Counted from the stretch's first letter, positions 8,293-15,756 are shown. The stretch: 23,729 bases of DNA from an uncultured Oscillibacter sp. (GCA_910587875.1 CAJUOD010000039.1:1-23729), one strand, 5' to 3'. Notes: generated by a model from the letters alone, not told the origin. Program-made: numbers and translations.

Positions 8293-8361
8293 ATGAATAT
8301 TGTCGTTTGGAAGTCCCCCAAAATGCTCCGGGGCATCCTGAAGAAACTTTTCAAGGTCTGA
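8293..8361 (+). CDS. spoVM: SpoVM, spore coat anchoring peptide (22 aa)
   Basis: Codes for a 22-residue peptide starting MNIVVWKSPKMLRGILKK and ending in Val22. B. subtilis SpoVM (26 aa) has Lys7, Pro9, Lys10, Leu12, Gly14 and Ile15 at the same positions. Pro9 is the residue known to shape its curved-membrane binding. The peptide would form an amphipathic helix that marks the forespore outer membrane and recruits SpoIVA. AGGAGG at 8281-8286 is 6 bases before the ATG, an excellent site for so short a frame. Context agrees: B. subtilis has spoVM a few genes after prpC-prkC-rsgA, and here it is followed by sipL. It is too short for most gene finders. Confidence 0.85.
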   Translation: MNIVVWKSPKMLRGILKKLFKV

Positions 8362-8363
8362 AA

Positions 8364-8391
8364 CATATCCCGCCCCGGCGGCGCATAGAGT
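8364..8391 (+). promoter_or_regulatory. Sigma-E-type promoter of sipL
   Basis: CATATCC (8364-8370), 13 bases, then CATAGAGT (8384-8391). This fits the mother-cell sigma-E pattern (-35 with CATA, -10 CATAnnnT). The 17-base string GCATAGAGTAGGACATG at 8383-8399 recurs with two changes upstream of spoIVA, at the same spacing from a CATA -35. Confidence 0.7.
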
Positions 8392-8434
8392 AGGACATGG
8401 ATTCTATGCCTGCCGGGAAAGGAAGGAGTTCTTC

Positions 8435-9973
8435 ATGGAACTGGATTTGAAAAAAGTGTCTTTGGACGCCTATGACACGGGCGGGGAAGTGACCCTGACC
8501 CAGGAGGAGACGGCGGAAACCATTGTGCCGGACTACTGCCCTGACATTGCCCGTATTATCGAGACGGACGGGAAGGTTTACCTCCACAGCCGGGAGCTGC
8601 GGGACGGGAAAGCGGAGCTTTCCGGAACCGTCCGCGTCACGGTGCTCTACACTCCCGATGGGGAGAGCGGCGTCCGCACCTTGGAATTTGCCATTCCCTT
8701 CACTGTCGAGAGCGACAGCCGGGCCCTGCCGGGCTGCCAGCACCTGACGGCGGAGACGGAGACGGAATTTTTAGAGGCCCGCATGCTGAACCCCCGGAAG
8801 ATCTTCACCCACTGCAAGCTGGTGACCCATGTGACCGGCTACCAGCGCAAGCCTCTGGAGTTCTGCGAGGACATCGAGGCGGAGCCCGGGCTCCAGGTGG
8901 AGAAGCGCCAGGAGCAGCAGCACGCGATCCTCTTGACCCACATCGCGGAAAAGGATTTTATGTTTACGGAGGAGATGAACCTCTCCCCGGGCCGGGAGGG
9001 CGCGGCGGAGCTGCTGACCAGCCAGGTCTCCAGCACCGTGACGGAAACTAAGATCGTGGGGAGCAAGCTGATCTTCAAGGGTGTGTTCTCCATTGGCCTG
9101 CTCTACCGGGACCAGAGCGGCGGCTGCGGGTCCGCCTCCGCGGAGCTGCCCTTTTCCCAGATCATGGAGGTGGAGGGGGCCGAGGAGGGCTCCGCCGCCA
9201 GTCTGCAGCTGCAGCTCACGGGGACGGACTTCCAAATCGACGGCGACGACCCGGAGGGCCGTCAGATCGCCGTGACGCTGTACCTCCACGCCACGGCCCA
9301 GCTGCGGGAGGAGCGGGAGCTGACCCTGCTCAGCGACCTCTACTCCACCGCCTACGACATGACCTACGAGGCGGCGCCGCTGACGATTACCAGCTTCTGT
9401 GAGAACCTGACCCGCCGGCAGACCCTGCGGGAGGTGCTGGAGATCGGCGTGGTGGCGGAGTCCATCCTGGCCCTGTCCGCCAAATGCGGTCCAGTATCCG
9501 TCAGCCGGGAGGGGAGCATGGCCGTTCTCCGGGCCGGGGTGACGGTCCGGGCCATGTACCTGGACGAGGGCGGCGTGCCTTTGGTTGCTGAGCGGAGCAT
9601 CGACGCCGGCTGTCAGCTGGAGCTTCCGGAGGACTGCCGGATCACCGCCCGAGCCGTCTGCGCCGAGGAGGTCCAGGGCACCCTGGGAGACCGGGGCATC
9701 GAGGTCCGCTTCCCGGTGGACTTCCAGGTGGAGGCGGCGGCCAGGGTGAAAAAGGTCTGCATCTCCGCCGCCAAGCTGGACACGGAGACCACGAAGGACC
9801 TAGGCGGCGCGCCCTCCCTGGTCCTGCGGTGCATCGGGCGGCAGGAGAGCGCCTGGGATTTGGCGAAGAAATACAACACCACCATCGCCGCCATCCTCTC
9901 CGCCAACCAGCTGGAGGGGGAGGGGGAGATCCCCCAGGATCAGATGCTGCTGATTCCCAGAAAAAGGGCCTGA
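8435..9973 (+). CDS. sipL: SPOCS/LysM spore morphogenesis protein, probable SipL
   Basis: A 512-residue protein made of DUF3794 (SPOCS)-like modules over about residues 25-460 and a LysM-type domain at about 470-512 (ending AAILSANQ...IPQDQMLLIPRK). C. difficile SipL has the same length and layout; its LysM domain binds SpoIVA and SipL is needed to attach the coat to the forespore. No signal peptide is seen, which fits a protein acting on the mother-cell side. The ATG has AAGGAAGGAG 6 bases upstream. It follows spoVM by 73 bp but has its own sigma-E-type promoter. Other SPOCS-LysM proteins exist in Clostridia, so the name rests on length, the C-terminal LysM and the neighbours spoVM and spoIVA. 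Confidence 0.85.
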   Translation: MELDLKKVSLDAYDTGGEVTLTQEETAETIVPDYCPDIARIIETDGKVYLHSRELRDGKAELSGTVRVTVLYTPDGESGVRTLEFAIPFTVESDSRALPGCQHLTAETETEFLEARMLNPRKIFTHCKLVTHVTGYQRKPLEFCEDIEAEPGLQVEKRQEQQHAILLTHIAEKDFMFTEEMNLSPGREGAAELLTSQVSSTVTETKIVGSKLIFKGVFSIGLLYRDQSGGCGSASAELPFSQIMEVEGAEEGSAASLQLQLTGTDFQIDGDDPEGRQIAVTLYLHATAQLREERELTLLSDLYSTAYDMTYEAAPLTITSFCENLTRRQTLREVLEIGVVAESILALSAKCGPVSVSREGSMAVLRAGVTVRAMYLDEGGVPLVAERSIDAGCQLELPEDCRITARAVCAEEVQGTLGDRGIEVRFPVDFQVEAAARVKKVCISAAKLDTETTKDLGGAPSLVLRCIGRQESAWDLAKKYNTTIAAILSANQLEGEGEIPQDQMLLIPRKRA

Positions 9974-9978
9974 AAAGA

Positions 9979-10008
9979 AGCGCGGGAGAATCTTCTCCCG
10001 CGCTTTTT
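9979..10008 (+). terminator. Intrinsic terminator after sipL
   Basis: AGCGCGGGAGAA (9979-9990) pairs with TTCTCCCGCGCT (9993-10004), followed by a run of five T. The inner A/T pairs probably open into the loop. It may also slow transcripts coming from the opposite strand. Confidence 0.88.
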
Positions 10009-10043
10009 ACTGCAAAGCTTTATCGCTTTACAAGCACTGCGTT

Positions 10044-10811
10044 TTAACCGTTTGCATACCTGGAGAGGAACTGCCTCGTCCGTTCCTCCTTGGGGTGGTC
10101 GATGACCTCCCTGGGATCGCCCTGTTCCACGATGACGCCGCCGTCCATGAAGATCACCTGGTCCGCCACATCCCGGGCGAAGGCCATTTCATGGGTGACG
10201 ATGATCATGGTGGTCTTCTGTTCCGCCAGGGAGCGGATGACCCGCAGGACCTCCCCGGTGAGCTCCGGGTCCAGGGCAGAGGTTGGCTCGTCGAAGCAGA
10301 GGATATCCGGGTGGAGGGCCAGCGCCCGGGCAATGGCCACCCGCTGCTGCTGTCCGCCGGAGAGCTGGTGGGGGTAGTGGTCCGCCCGGTCCGCCAAACC
10401 CATCCGCTCCAGCAGCTCTCGGCCCGCCTTTGCAATGTCCTCCTTGCTCTCGCCGCCCCGCTCTTTAGCCAGTAGCTCCCGGGCCAGGGTGACGTTCTGC
10501 AGGGCCGTGTACTGGGGGAAGAGGTTGAAGTTCTGGAAGACCAGGCCGAAATGGAGGCGCTTTTTCCGGATTTCGCTGTCCAGCTGGGTTTGGGGGTTGG
10601 CGGCATTGAAGATGATGTTTTCCTTTACGGAGATGGTCCCGTGGTCCGGACGCTCCAGGAAATTCAGGCAGCGGAGCAGGGTGGTCTTGCCGGAGCCGGA
10701 GGAACCGATGATGGAGAGGGCCTGGCCCTCCTCCAGGGAGAAGCTGATGTCGGAGAGAACCTGGGTGTCCCCGAAGTGTTTTTCAATATTCCGTACCTCT
10801 AAGATCGCCAT
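10044..10811 (-). CDS. Polar amino acid ABC transporter, ATP-binding protein
   Basis: ATPase subunit of an amino acid uptake system of the GlnQ/HisP group, working on the inside of the membrane with the permease encoded just upstream. The protein has 255 residues. Walker A is GSSGSGKTT, the signature is LSGGQQQRVAIARAL, Walker B is ILCFDEPTSALDPE and the switch His is in IVTHEMAFARDVAD. AAAGGAGG on the minus strand lies 9 bases before the ATG. It is the last gene of the three-gene operon. The substrate cannot be read from the sequence; glutamine, cystine, arginine and others share this architecture. Confidence 0.93.
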   Translation of the reverse strand: MAILEVRNIEKHFGDTQVLSDISFSLEEGQALSIIGSSGSGKTTLLRCLNFLERPDHGTISVKENIIFNAANPQTQLDSEIRKKRLHFGLVFQNFNLFPQYTALQNVTLARELLAKERGGESKEDIAKAGRELLERMGLADRADHYPHQLSGGQQQRVAIARALALHPDILCFDEPTSALDPELTGEVLRVIRSLAEQKTTMIIVTHEMAFARDVADQVIFMDGGVIVEQGDPREVIDHPKEERTRQFLSRYANG

Positions 10812-10826
10812 AGGATGCCGCCTCCT

Positions 10827-11477
10827 TTAACGGAAATAGTTCAGCTTCCGCTCGAACCAGCCGAACAGCAGCGTCAGGGCGCCCACAAAGACCAGGAAGA
10901 AAATCGCCGTGGAAAACAGGGGCCAGATGAGGCCCTTGGAGGCGTATTCGTTGGCCGTCATGATGATCTCTTTGTTGGAGATGATCCGGGCCAGGGAGGT
11001 GTCCTTCACCAGCGTAATGATCTCATTGCCCATGGGGGGGACAATGCGCTTGACCAGCTGGAGGAGCGTAACCTTGAAGAAGATCTGCGGTTTCGTCATG
11101 CCCAGCACCTGTCCGGCCTCATACTGTCCCCGGGGAACGGACTCGATGCCGCCCCGGAAGATCTCGGAGAAATAACAGGCGTAGTTGATGACGAAGGCCA
11201 CCACCGCCGCCATGAGGCGGCCGCTGTTGCCGGAGGGCCAGGGGGAGCCCCAGCCCATTAGGCCAGGCCCCAGAAAGATGACCAGCAGCTGCAGCATCAG
11301 GGGCGTGCCGCGGATGATCCAGACAAAGGTCTTCATCAGCCAGGACAGGGGCTTGAAGCGGCTCATGGAGCCAAAGCAGATCAGCAGCCCCAGGGGGATC
11401 GAAAACAGCAGCGTCAGCCCGAAGAGCTGACAGTTGATAACAAAGCCCTCACAGAGACGGCCCAGGATCACACTCAT
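10827..11477 (-). CDS. Polar amino acid ABC transporter, permease
   Basis: Membrane subunit of the HisM/GlnP type, 216 residues, with about five hydrophobic helices. The cytoplasmic coupling (EAA) loop is visible as SVPRGQYEAGQVLGMTKPQ. I choose ATG 11477 rather than the TTG at 11492, because GAGGTGG (minus strand) lies between them at ribosome-binding distance. It ends 15 bp before the ATPase start, so the two are co-translated. A hairpin separates it from the binding-protein gene. A single permease gene suggests that the channel is a homodimer. Confidence 0.92.
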   Translation of the reverse strand: MSVILGRLCEGFVINCQLFGLTLLFSIPLGLLICFGSMSRFKPLSWLMKTFVWIIRGTPLMLQLLVIFLGPGLMGWGSPWPSGNSGRLMAAVVAFVINYACYFSEIFRGGIESVPRGQYEAGQVLGMTKPQIFFKVTLLQLVKRIVPPMGNEIITLVKDTSLARIISNKEIIMTANEYASKGLIWPLFSTAIFFLVFVGALTLLFGWFERKLNYFR

Positions 11478-11503
11478 GTTGTTCCACCTCAAAAAGCACT
11501 CTA

Positions 11504-11535
11504 TGGGACAAGGGGAAAACCGTCCCCCTGTCCCA
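11504..11535 (-). promoter_or_regulatory. Hairpin between binding-protein and permease genes
   Basis: A 13-bp stem (11504-11516 with 11523-11535) has a 6-base loop. Its one non-Watson-Crick position is A:C on the plus strand but G:U in RNA made from the minus strand, which is the transcribed one. No T-run follows directly. It probably protects the 3' end of the binding-protein message or causes partial termination. Confidence 0.6.
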
Positions 11536-11551
11536 CAAGAGCGTGTATGTC

Positions 11552-12451
11552 TTAGTCAGCCAGCTCCAGATTGTACTGGTCGGCCAGGGCCTTCAGGGAA
11601 CCGTCGGCCACCATCTCGGCGAAGATTTCGTTTACGGCGTCCCGCACGTCGGAGCCCTTGCGGAAGGCCACGCCGTAGTTTTCAACCGCCAGCTCATCCA
11701 CGATTTCCAGGTCGGCGTAGTCCGTGCCCTCGCCGGTCATGGCGTTGGCCAGGGTCAGGTCCAGCACGGCGGCGTCGGCCGTTCCAGCCTTGACCTCCAT
11801 GAGGCAGTCGGTCTGGACGCTCTTGCCCACGTAATCGGCCTGGGCCAGGCCCGCGTCGGGTTCGGAGTCCTCGCCGCCAATGATCTGCGCCTCACCGGCG
11901 GAGCCCACTTCCGCGACCACGGTCTTGCCCGCCAGGGAAGCGGTGTCGGTATACTCCGTACCGGCCTTGACCACCACCACCTGGGCGTTCTTGACATAGG
12001 GGACCGTGCAGTTCATATTGGCTTCCCGCTCGGCGTCCAGGGTCATGCCGTTCCAGATGCAGTCGATGGATTTACCGGCCAACTCCACTTCCTTGGTCTC
12101 CCAGATGATCTCCTGGAACTCGGGCTCCACGCCCAGACGCTCGCAGACGGCGCGGGCCAGCTCCGTGTCGAAGCCGGTGAAGTTGCCGTCCGCGTCGGTG
12201 TAGTTCATGGGCTCATAGACCGTGTAGCCAACGACCAATTTTCCATTTCCCCGCACATAGGCCAGGTCGCTGTCGGCGTCCGCCTGATCGCTTCCGGTGT
12301 CGCCGGACTTCTGATCTTCCGGAGCGACCACAGAAGTGCTGCCGCTGTCGGCGGGACTGCTGGAATCATCCGAACCGCCGCCGCAGGCGGCCAGGCTCAG
12401 GACCATAGCAAGGGCCAGCAGGAGGGCCCAAAACTTCTTGTTTTTCATCAT
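11552..12451 (-). CDS. Amino acid ABC transporter, substrate-binding lipoprotein
   Basis: Extracellular SBP family 3 protein that captures the amino acid for the transporter. The protein has 299 residues. A lipoprotein signal peptide occupies residues 1-22, and the lipobox LSLAAC puts the lipidated cysteine at residue 23. A Ser/Asp/Gly-rich linker of about 40 residues leads to the binding domain (GKLVVGYTVYEPMNY..., FDTELARAVCERLG, IDCIWNGMTLDAERE). I choose ATG 12451: GGAGG lies 8 bases upstream, while the TTG at 12466 overlaps that site. It is the first gene of the operon and has its own promoter at 12504-12532. Confidence 0.92.
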   Translation of the reverse strand: MMKNKKFWALLLALAMVLSLAACGGGSDDSSSPADSGSTSVVAPEDQKSGDTGSDQADADSDLAYVRGNGKLVVGYTVYEPMNYTDADGNFTGFDTELARAVCERLGVEPEFQEIIWETKEVELAGKSIDCIWNGMTLDAEREANMNCTVPYVKNAQVVVVKAGTEYTDTASLAGKTVVAEVGSAGEAQIIGGEDSEPDAGLAQADYVGKSVQTDCLMEVKAGTADAAVLDLTLANAMTGEGTDYADLEIVDELAVENYGVAFRKGSDVRDAVNEIFAEMVADGSLKALADQYNLELAD

Positions 12452-12470
12452 GCTTTCATCCTCCAAATTG

Positions 12471-12488
12471 GAACGGGCGGTCCCGTTC
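12471..12488 (-). promoter_or_regulatory. Inverted repeat in the leader of the binding-protein gene
   Basis: GAACGGG (12471-12477), spacer CGGT, CCCGTTC (12482-12488). It lies downstream of the predicted start of transcription and six bases before the ribosome binding site. It could be an operator or a leader hairpin that limits translation. Confidence 0.45.
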
Positions 12489-12503
12489 GTTTAATACGCT
12501 AGC

Positions 12504-12532
12504 AGTTTACCATATTAAAGAACTCCTGTAAA
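12504..12532 (-). promoter_or_regulatory. Sigma-A-type promoter of the amino acid transporter operon
   Basis: On the minus strand TTTACA (12527-12532), 17 bases, then TAAACT (12504-12509), preceded by TGG as an extended -10. The -10 is two bases off consensus. Confidence 0.55.
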
Positions 12533-12607
12533 GCATGATTTCGACCAAATCAGCTCCGCCGTCAGGGGGACTTCCTTGTGGGTTTTCTCCAAAACAAGAC
12601 GGGCCGT

Positions 12608-12635
12608 CATACTTTCTGCCGGACGGGCATAGAGT
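12608..12635 (+). promoter_or_regulatory. Sigma-E-type promoter of spoIVA
   Basis: CATACTT (12608-12614), 13 bases, then CATAGAGT (12628-12635). Spacing and -10 are identical to those before sipL, and identity continues downstream (GCATAGAGTGGAACATG, 12627-12643). Confidence 0.72.
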
Positions 12636-12672
12636 GGAACATGAATATGGAGCGGAAAAAGGACGGGATGCT

Positions 12673-14148
12673 ATGAACACGACCATCTATCAGAATATCG
12701 CCACCCGCACGGCGGGGGATATCTACATCGGCGTGGTGGGCCCGGTGCGGACCGGCAAGTCCACCTTTATCAAGCGCTTCATGGAGACCCAGGTGATCCC
12801 CAACATTGAAAATGTGTACCGCAAGGAGCGGGCCCGGGATGAGCTGCCCCAGAGCGGCTCTGGCCGGACCATTATGACGGCGGAGCCCAAGTTCGTCCCG
12901 GAGGAGGCGGCCCAGGTCCAGCTGGAGGGGGGCGCGTCTTTCTCCGTGCGGCTGATCGACTGCGTGGGCTACATGGTCCGGGGGGCCATCGGCCAGTTTG
13001 AGGACGACGCGCCCCGGATGGTGACGACTCCCTGGTACGACCACGAGATCCCCATGACCGAGGCGGCGGAAATCGGCACCCGGAAGGTGATCTCGGAGCA
13101 CTCCACCATCGGGATCGTCATCACCACCGACGGAACAGTGGCCGACATCCCCCGGGAGGACTACCTGGAGGCGGAGGAGCGGGTGGTCCGGGAGCTCCAG
13201 GAGCTGGGGAAGCCCTTCATCGTCCTGCTGAATTCGGCGGACCCCAAGAGCGACCGGGCGGAGGCCATCGCCCGGGACATCGCCTCCCGCTATGAGGTGA
13301 ACTGCGTCCCGGTGAATTGCCTGGACCTGGGGGAGGAGGACGTGGCGGACATCCTGCGGGCGGTTCTCTACGAGTTCCCCATGCAGGAGCTGGACCTGTT
13401 CCTGCCCCCCTGGGTGGATGCCCTGCCCACGGACCACCCCATCAAGGCCAGCCTCTACGAGGCGGTGCGCCAGGGCACCGCCCAGCTCCAGCACATTCGG
13501 GAGGTGGAGGGCGTCATCGCCGCCCTGGGGAGCTGCGAGAACATCAGCGAGGCCAAAATCACCTCCATCGACCTGGGCACCGGCGTGGCGGCGGCAAGCC
13601 TCAGCCTGCCCCGGGAACTGTTCTACCACACGCTGTCGGAGCAGTCCGGCTTTGAGGTGGGGGACGACGGGGACCTGATGAGCCTGCTGACCCGCCTGGC
13701 GGCGGTGAAGGCGGAGTACGACAAGGTGGCCGGGGCCCTGCGGGACGTGCGGGAAACAGGCTACGGCATCGTGGTCCCCAGCATCGACGAGCTGAAGCTG
13801 GAGGAGCCGGAAATCATGAAGCAGGGGGGCCGCTACGGCGTGAAGCTGAAGGCCAGCGCCCCCAGCATCCACATGATCCGGGCGGACATTGAGACGGCGG
13901 TCTCGCCCATCGTGGGGAACGAGAAGCAGTCGGAGGACATGGTGAACTACCTGCTCCAGGAGTTCGAGGGGGACACCAGCAAGATCTGGCAGTCCAACAT
14001 CTTCGGCCGGAGCTTCCACGAGCTGGTCAGCGACGATCTCCAGGGCAAGCTGAAGCGGATGCCGGACGACGCCCGGAAGAAGCTCCAGGAGACCCTGACC
14101 CGCATCATCAACGAGGGCAGCGGAGGACTGATCTGTATCATTCTGTGA
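12673..14148 (+). CDS. spoIVA: Stage IV sporulation protein A (coat base-layer ATPase)
   Basis: Cytoskeleton-like ATPase that polymerises on the forespore surface and forms the platform for the coat. It is recruited by SpoVM and binds SipL in Clostridia. The protein has 491 residues, against 492 in B. subtilis. The Walker A motif VGPVRTGKST (Lys29) and the conserved blocks DELPQSGSGRTIMTAEPKFV, STIGIVITTDGT and INEGSGGLICIIL at the C-terminus leave little doubt. ATG 12673 gives the conserved N-terminus MNTTIYQNIATRTAGDIYIG. The ribosome binding site AAAAAGGA is modest. The much longer upstream frame would run through the promoter and is not used. The gene stands alone, with a terminator right after it. 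Confidence 0.97.
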   Translation: MNTTIYQNIATRTAGDIYIGVVGPVRTGKSTFIKRFMETQVIPNIENVYRKERARDELPQSGSGRTIMTAEPKFVPEEAAQVQLEGGASFSVRLIDCVGYMVRGAIGQFEDDAPRMVTTPWYDHEIPMTEAAEIGTRKVISEHSTIGIVITTDGTVADIPREDYLEAEERVVRELQELGKPFIVLLNSADPKSDRAEAIARDIASRYEVNCVPVNCLDLGEEDVADILRAVLYEFPMQELDLFLPPWVDALPTDHPIKASLYEAVRQGTAQLQHIREVEGVIAALGSCENISEAKITSIDLGTGVAAASLSLPRELFYHTLSEQSGFEVGDDGDLMSLLTRLAAVKAEYDKVAGALRDVRETGYGIVVPSIDELKLEEPEIMKQGGRYGVKLKASAPSIHMIRADIETAVSPIVGNEKQSEDMVNYLLQEFEGDTSKIWQSNIFGRSFHELVSDDLQGKLKRMPDDARKKLQETLTRIINEGSGGLICIIL

Positions 14149-14150
14149 CG

Positions 14151-14190
14151 AAAAAAGGCGGGCATTGGAACACCAATGCCCGCCTTTTTT
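14151..14190. terminator. Bidirectional terminator between spoIVA and ogt
   Basis: A perfect stem pairs 14151-14168 with 14173-14190 around an AACA loop. A-runs on one side and T-runs on the other let it work for both converging genes. Confidence 0.93.
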
Positions 14191-14207
14191 GTGGGATAAT
14201 TTTCTGT

Positions 14208-14738
14208 TTATAAAGCTGTACCCCGCTTCGGCGTATAGAGCCCGGACAGGTCCGCACCCTCCAGCTCCAGGAGAAGCCGCTTCTTTTCCACACCTCCGGC
14301 GTAGCCCGTCAGGCTGCCGTCCGCCCCCACCACCCGGTGGCAGGGAATCAGGATGGAAATGGGGTTGTGCCCCACGGCCCCGCCTACGGCCTGGGGGGAG
14401 GCGGGGACCCCGGCGGCTTTCAGCTGTTCCGTCAGAGCACCGTAGGTAGTGGTCTCCCCAAAGGGAATCTCCAGCAGCAGCTTCCAGACCCTCCGGCGGA
14501 ATTCGCTCCCCTTAGGGGCCAGGGGCGGCAGGGGAGGGAGGTCCCGCTTCTCAAAATAGGCCTCCAGCCACGCCGCCGCCTGGCAGAAGGCCGGAAGGTC
14601 CGGCCGTTCCACCGCACCCGCCTCCAGTCCGGCGGCGTAATACTTCTGGCCCTCCAGCCACAGGCCGGTGACCGACTCCCCGTCGGAGGCCAGGGTCAGG
14701 GGACCCAGGGGGGAGGCCAGCTTCGTCAGATAGGTCAT
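14208..14738 (-). CDS. ogt: Methylated-DNA--protein-cysteine methyltransferase
   Basis: Suicide repair protein that moves the methyl group from O6-methylguanine onto its own cysteine. The protein has 176 residues: an N-terminal ribonuclease-H-like domain to about residue 75, then the DNA-binding and active-site domain. The active site ILIPCHRVVGADGSLTGYAGG has the acceptor Cys133. The helix-turn-helix region (FGETTTYGALTEQL) and Asn125 of GHNP are in place. GAGGAGGG lies upstream of the ATG on the minus strand. It is transcribed alone, away from coaX, from its own promoter. Confidence 0.94.
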   Translation of the reverse strand: MTYLTKLASPLGPLTLASDGESVTGLWLEGQKYYAAGLEAGAVERPDLPAFCQAAAWLEAYFEKRDLPPLPPLAPKGSEFRRRVWKLLLEIPFGETTTYGALTEQLKAAGVPASPQAVGGAVGHNPISILIPCHRVVGADGSLTGYAGGVEKKRLLLELEGADLSGLYTPKRGTAL

Positions 14739-14770
14739 GGGCAGCGCCCTCCTCTCGTTTGGATGCTCTC

Positions 14771-14799
14771 ATTGTACCAGAACAATTGTATGAGCGCAA
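14771..14799 (-). promoter_or_regulatory. Sigma-A-type promoter of ogt
   Basis: On the minus strand TTGCGC (14794-14799), 17 bases, then TACAAT (14771-14776), with TGG before the -10. Confidence 0.6.
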
Positions 14800-14818
14800 G
14801 CTCTTTTTTCGTCCGCTC

Positions 14819-14847
14819 TTGCAAGGCGGCAAAACTCGTGCTACTAT
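14819..14847 (+). promoter_or_regulatory. Possible sigma-A-type promoter of coaX
   Basis: TTGCAA (14819-14824), 17 bases, then TACTAT (14842-14847), each four of six to consensus. An overlapping TATATC is an alternative -10. Confidence 0.4.
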
Positions 14848-14887
14848 ATCAATATACAGCAAAACCGGAACGAAAGGAGCGAGCTCC

Positions 14888-15658
14888 ATGCTGCTTGCCA
14901 TTGACGTCGGCAACTCCAACACCTCGGTCGGACTCTTCGACAAGGACAAGACCCTCCGCTTCCTGGCCTCCCTGGACACGGACAGCCGAAAGACCGCCGA
15001 CCAGATCAGCATCGATTTGATGAACCTGTTCAACCTCTACCATTTCAGCTACAAGGACGTCACCGGGGCCATATTGTGCAGCGTGGTGCCGCCGCTGAAC
15101 TTCATGATGGAAAAGGCCCTGACCCGCCTTTTGGGCAAGCCCCCCATGGTGGTGGGACCCGGCGTGAAAACCGGGCTGAACATCCGCCTGACGGTCCAGA
15201 CCCAGGTGGGGGCGGACATCGTGGCGGACGCCGTGGCGGCGCTGGAGAAGTTCACCCCGCCCATCATCACCATCGACATGGGGACGGCCACCACCATCGG
15301 GGTCATCTCCGAGGGCCGGACCTATGAGGGGGGCCTCCTCCTGCCGGGGGTCAATGTGTCGCTGGAGGCCCTGAGCCGCCGGGCGGCGCAGCTGCCGGAC
15401 ATCTCCCTCCAGCATCCGAAATCCCTCATCGGGAAAAACACCGAGGACTGCATGCGCTCCGGCATCGTCTACGGCACCGCCGGAATGCTGGACGGCATCA
15501 TCGACCGTATCCGGGAGACCTTCCCGGGCAAGGAGATCAGCGTCGTGGCCACCGGGGGGAACGCCCCGGTCATCGTGCGGTACTGCCGCAATCCCATCAT
15601 CTACGACAAGTTCCTCCTGATGGACGGCCTCTGGACCATCTACCAAAAGAACCGCTGA
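14888..15658 (+). CDS. coaX: Type III pantothenate kinase
   Basis: Catalyses the first step of coenzyme A synthesis, phosphorylating pantothenate with ATP. The protein has 256 residues. Family motifs are clear: phosphate-binding AIDVGNSNTSVGLFD at the N-terminus, GADIVADAVAALEKF, the second phosphate motif TIDMGTATTIG, and GGLLLPGVNVSLEALSRRAAQLP. ATG 14888 has AAAGGAGCG upstream and gives the conserved N-terminus; the in-frame upstream extension to 14759 crosses the promoter region and has no family likeness. It stands alone and is followed by a terminator. Confidence 0.95.
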   Translation: MLLAIDVGNSNTSVGLFDKDKTLRFLASLDTDSRKTADQISIDLMNLFNLYHFSYKDVTGAILCSVVPPLNFMMEKALTRLLGKPPMVVGPGVKTGLNIRLTVQTQVGADIVADAVAALEKFTPPIITIDMGTATTIGVISEGRTYEGGLLLPGVNVSLEALSRRAAQLPDISLQHPKSLIGKNTEDCMRSGIVYGTAGMLDGIIDRIRETFPGKEISVVATGGNAPVIVRYCRNPIIYDKFLLMDGLWTIYQKNR

Positions 15659-15709
15659 CGGCGGAAACTCCTCCGGCGTCCCCGCCGTATGCCTGGCTAA
15701 AGGCTTTGA

Positions 15710-15737
15710 CCGTCCGCCATCCGGCGGGCGGTTTCTT
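15710..15737 (+). terminator. Intrinsic terminator after coaX
   Basis: A nine-pair GC-rich stem (15710-15718 with 15723-15731, one G:T) has loop ATCC and then TTTCTT. Confidence 0.75.
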
Positions 15738-15756
15738 CATCCAGCCGCAAATTGGC

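Noticed and set aside
8383..8409. GCATAGA / TCTATGC inverted repeat around the sipL -10
   Set aside because: The second arm is not present at the matching spoIVA promoter, so it is more likely chance; the shared promoter explains the first arm.
10044..12451. Amino acid transporter as part of the sporulation block
   Set aside because: It is on the other strand with a vegetative-type promoter and has no sporulation-type control site; position alone is not enough.
12535..12672. N-terminal extension of spoIVA
   Set aside because: It crosses the sigma-E-type promoter, and the family N-terminus begins at 12673.
14759..14887. N-terminal extension of coaX
   Set aside because: The conserved N-terminus with a ribosome binding site starts at 14888, and the upstream part contains the promoter.
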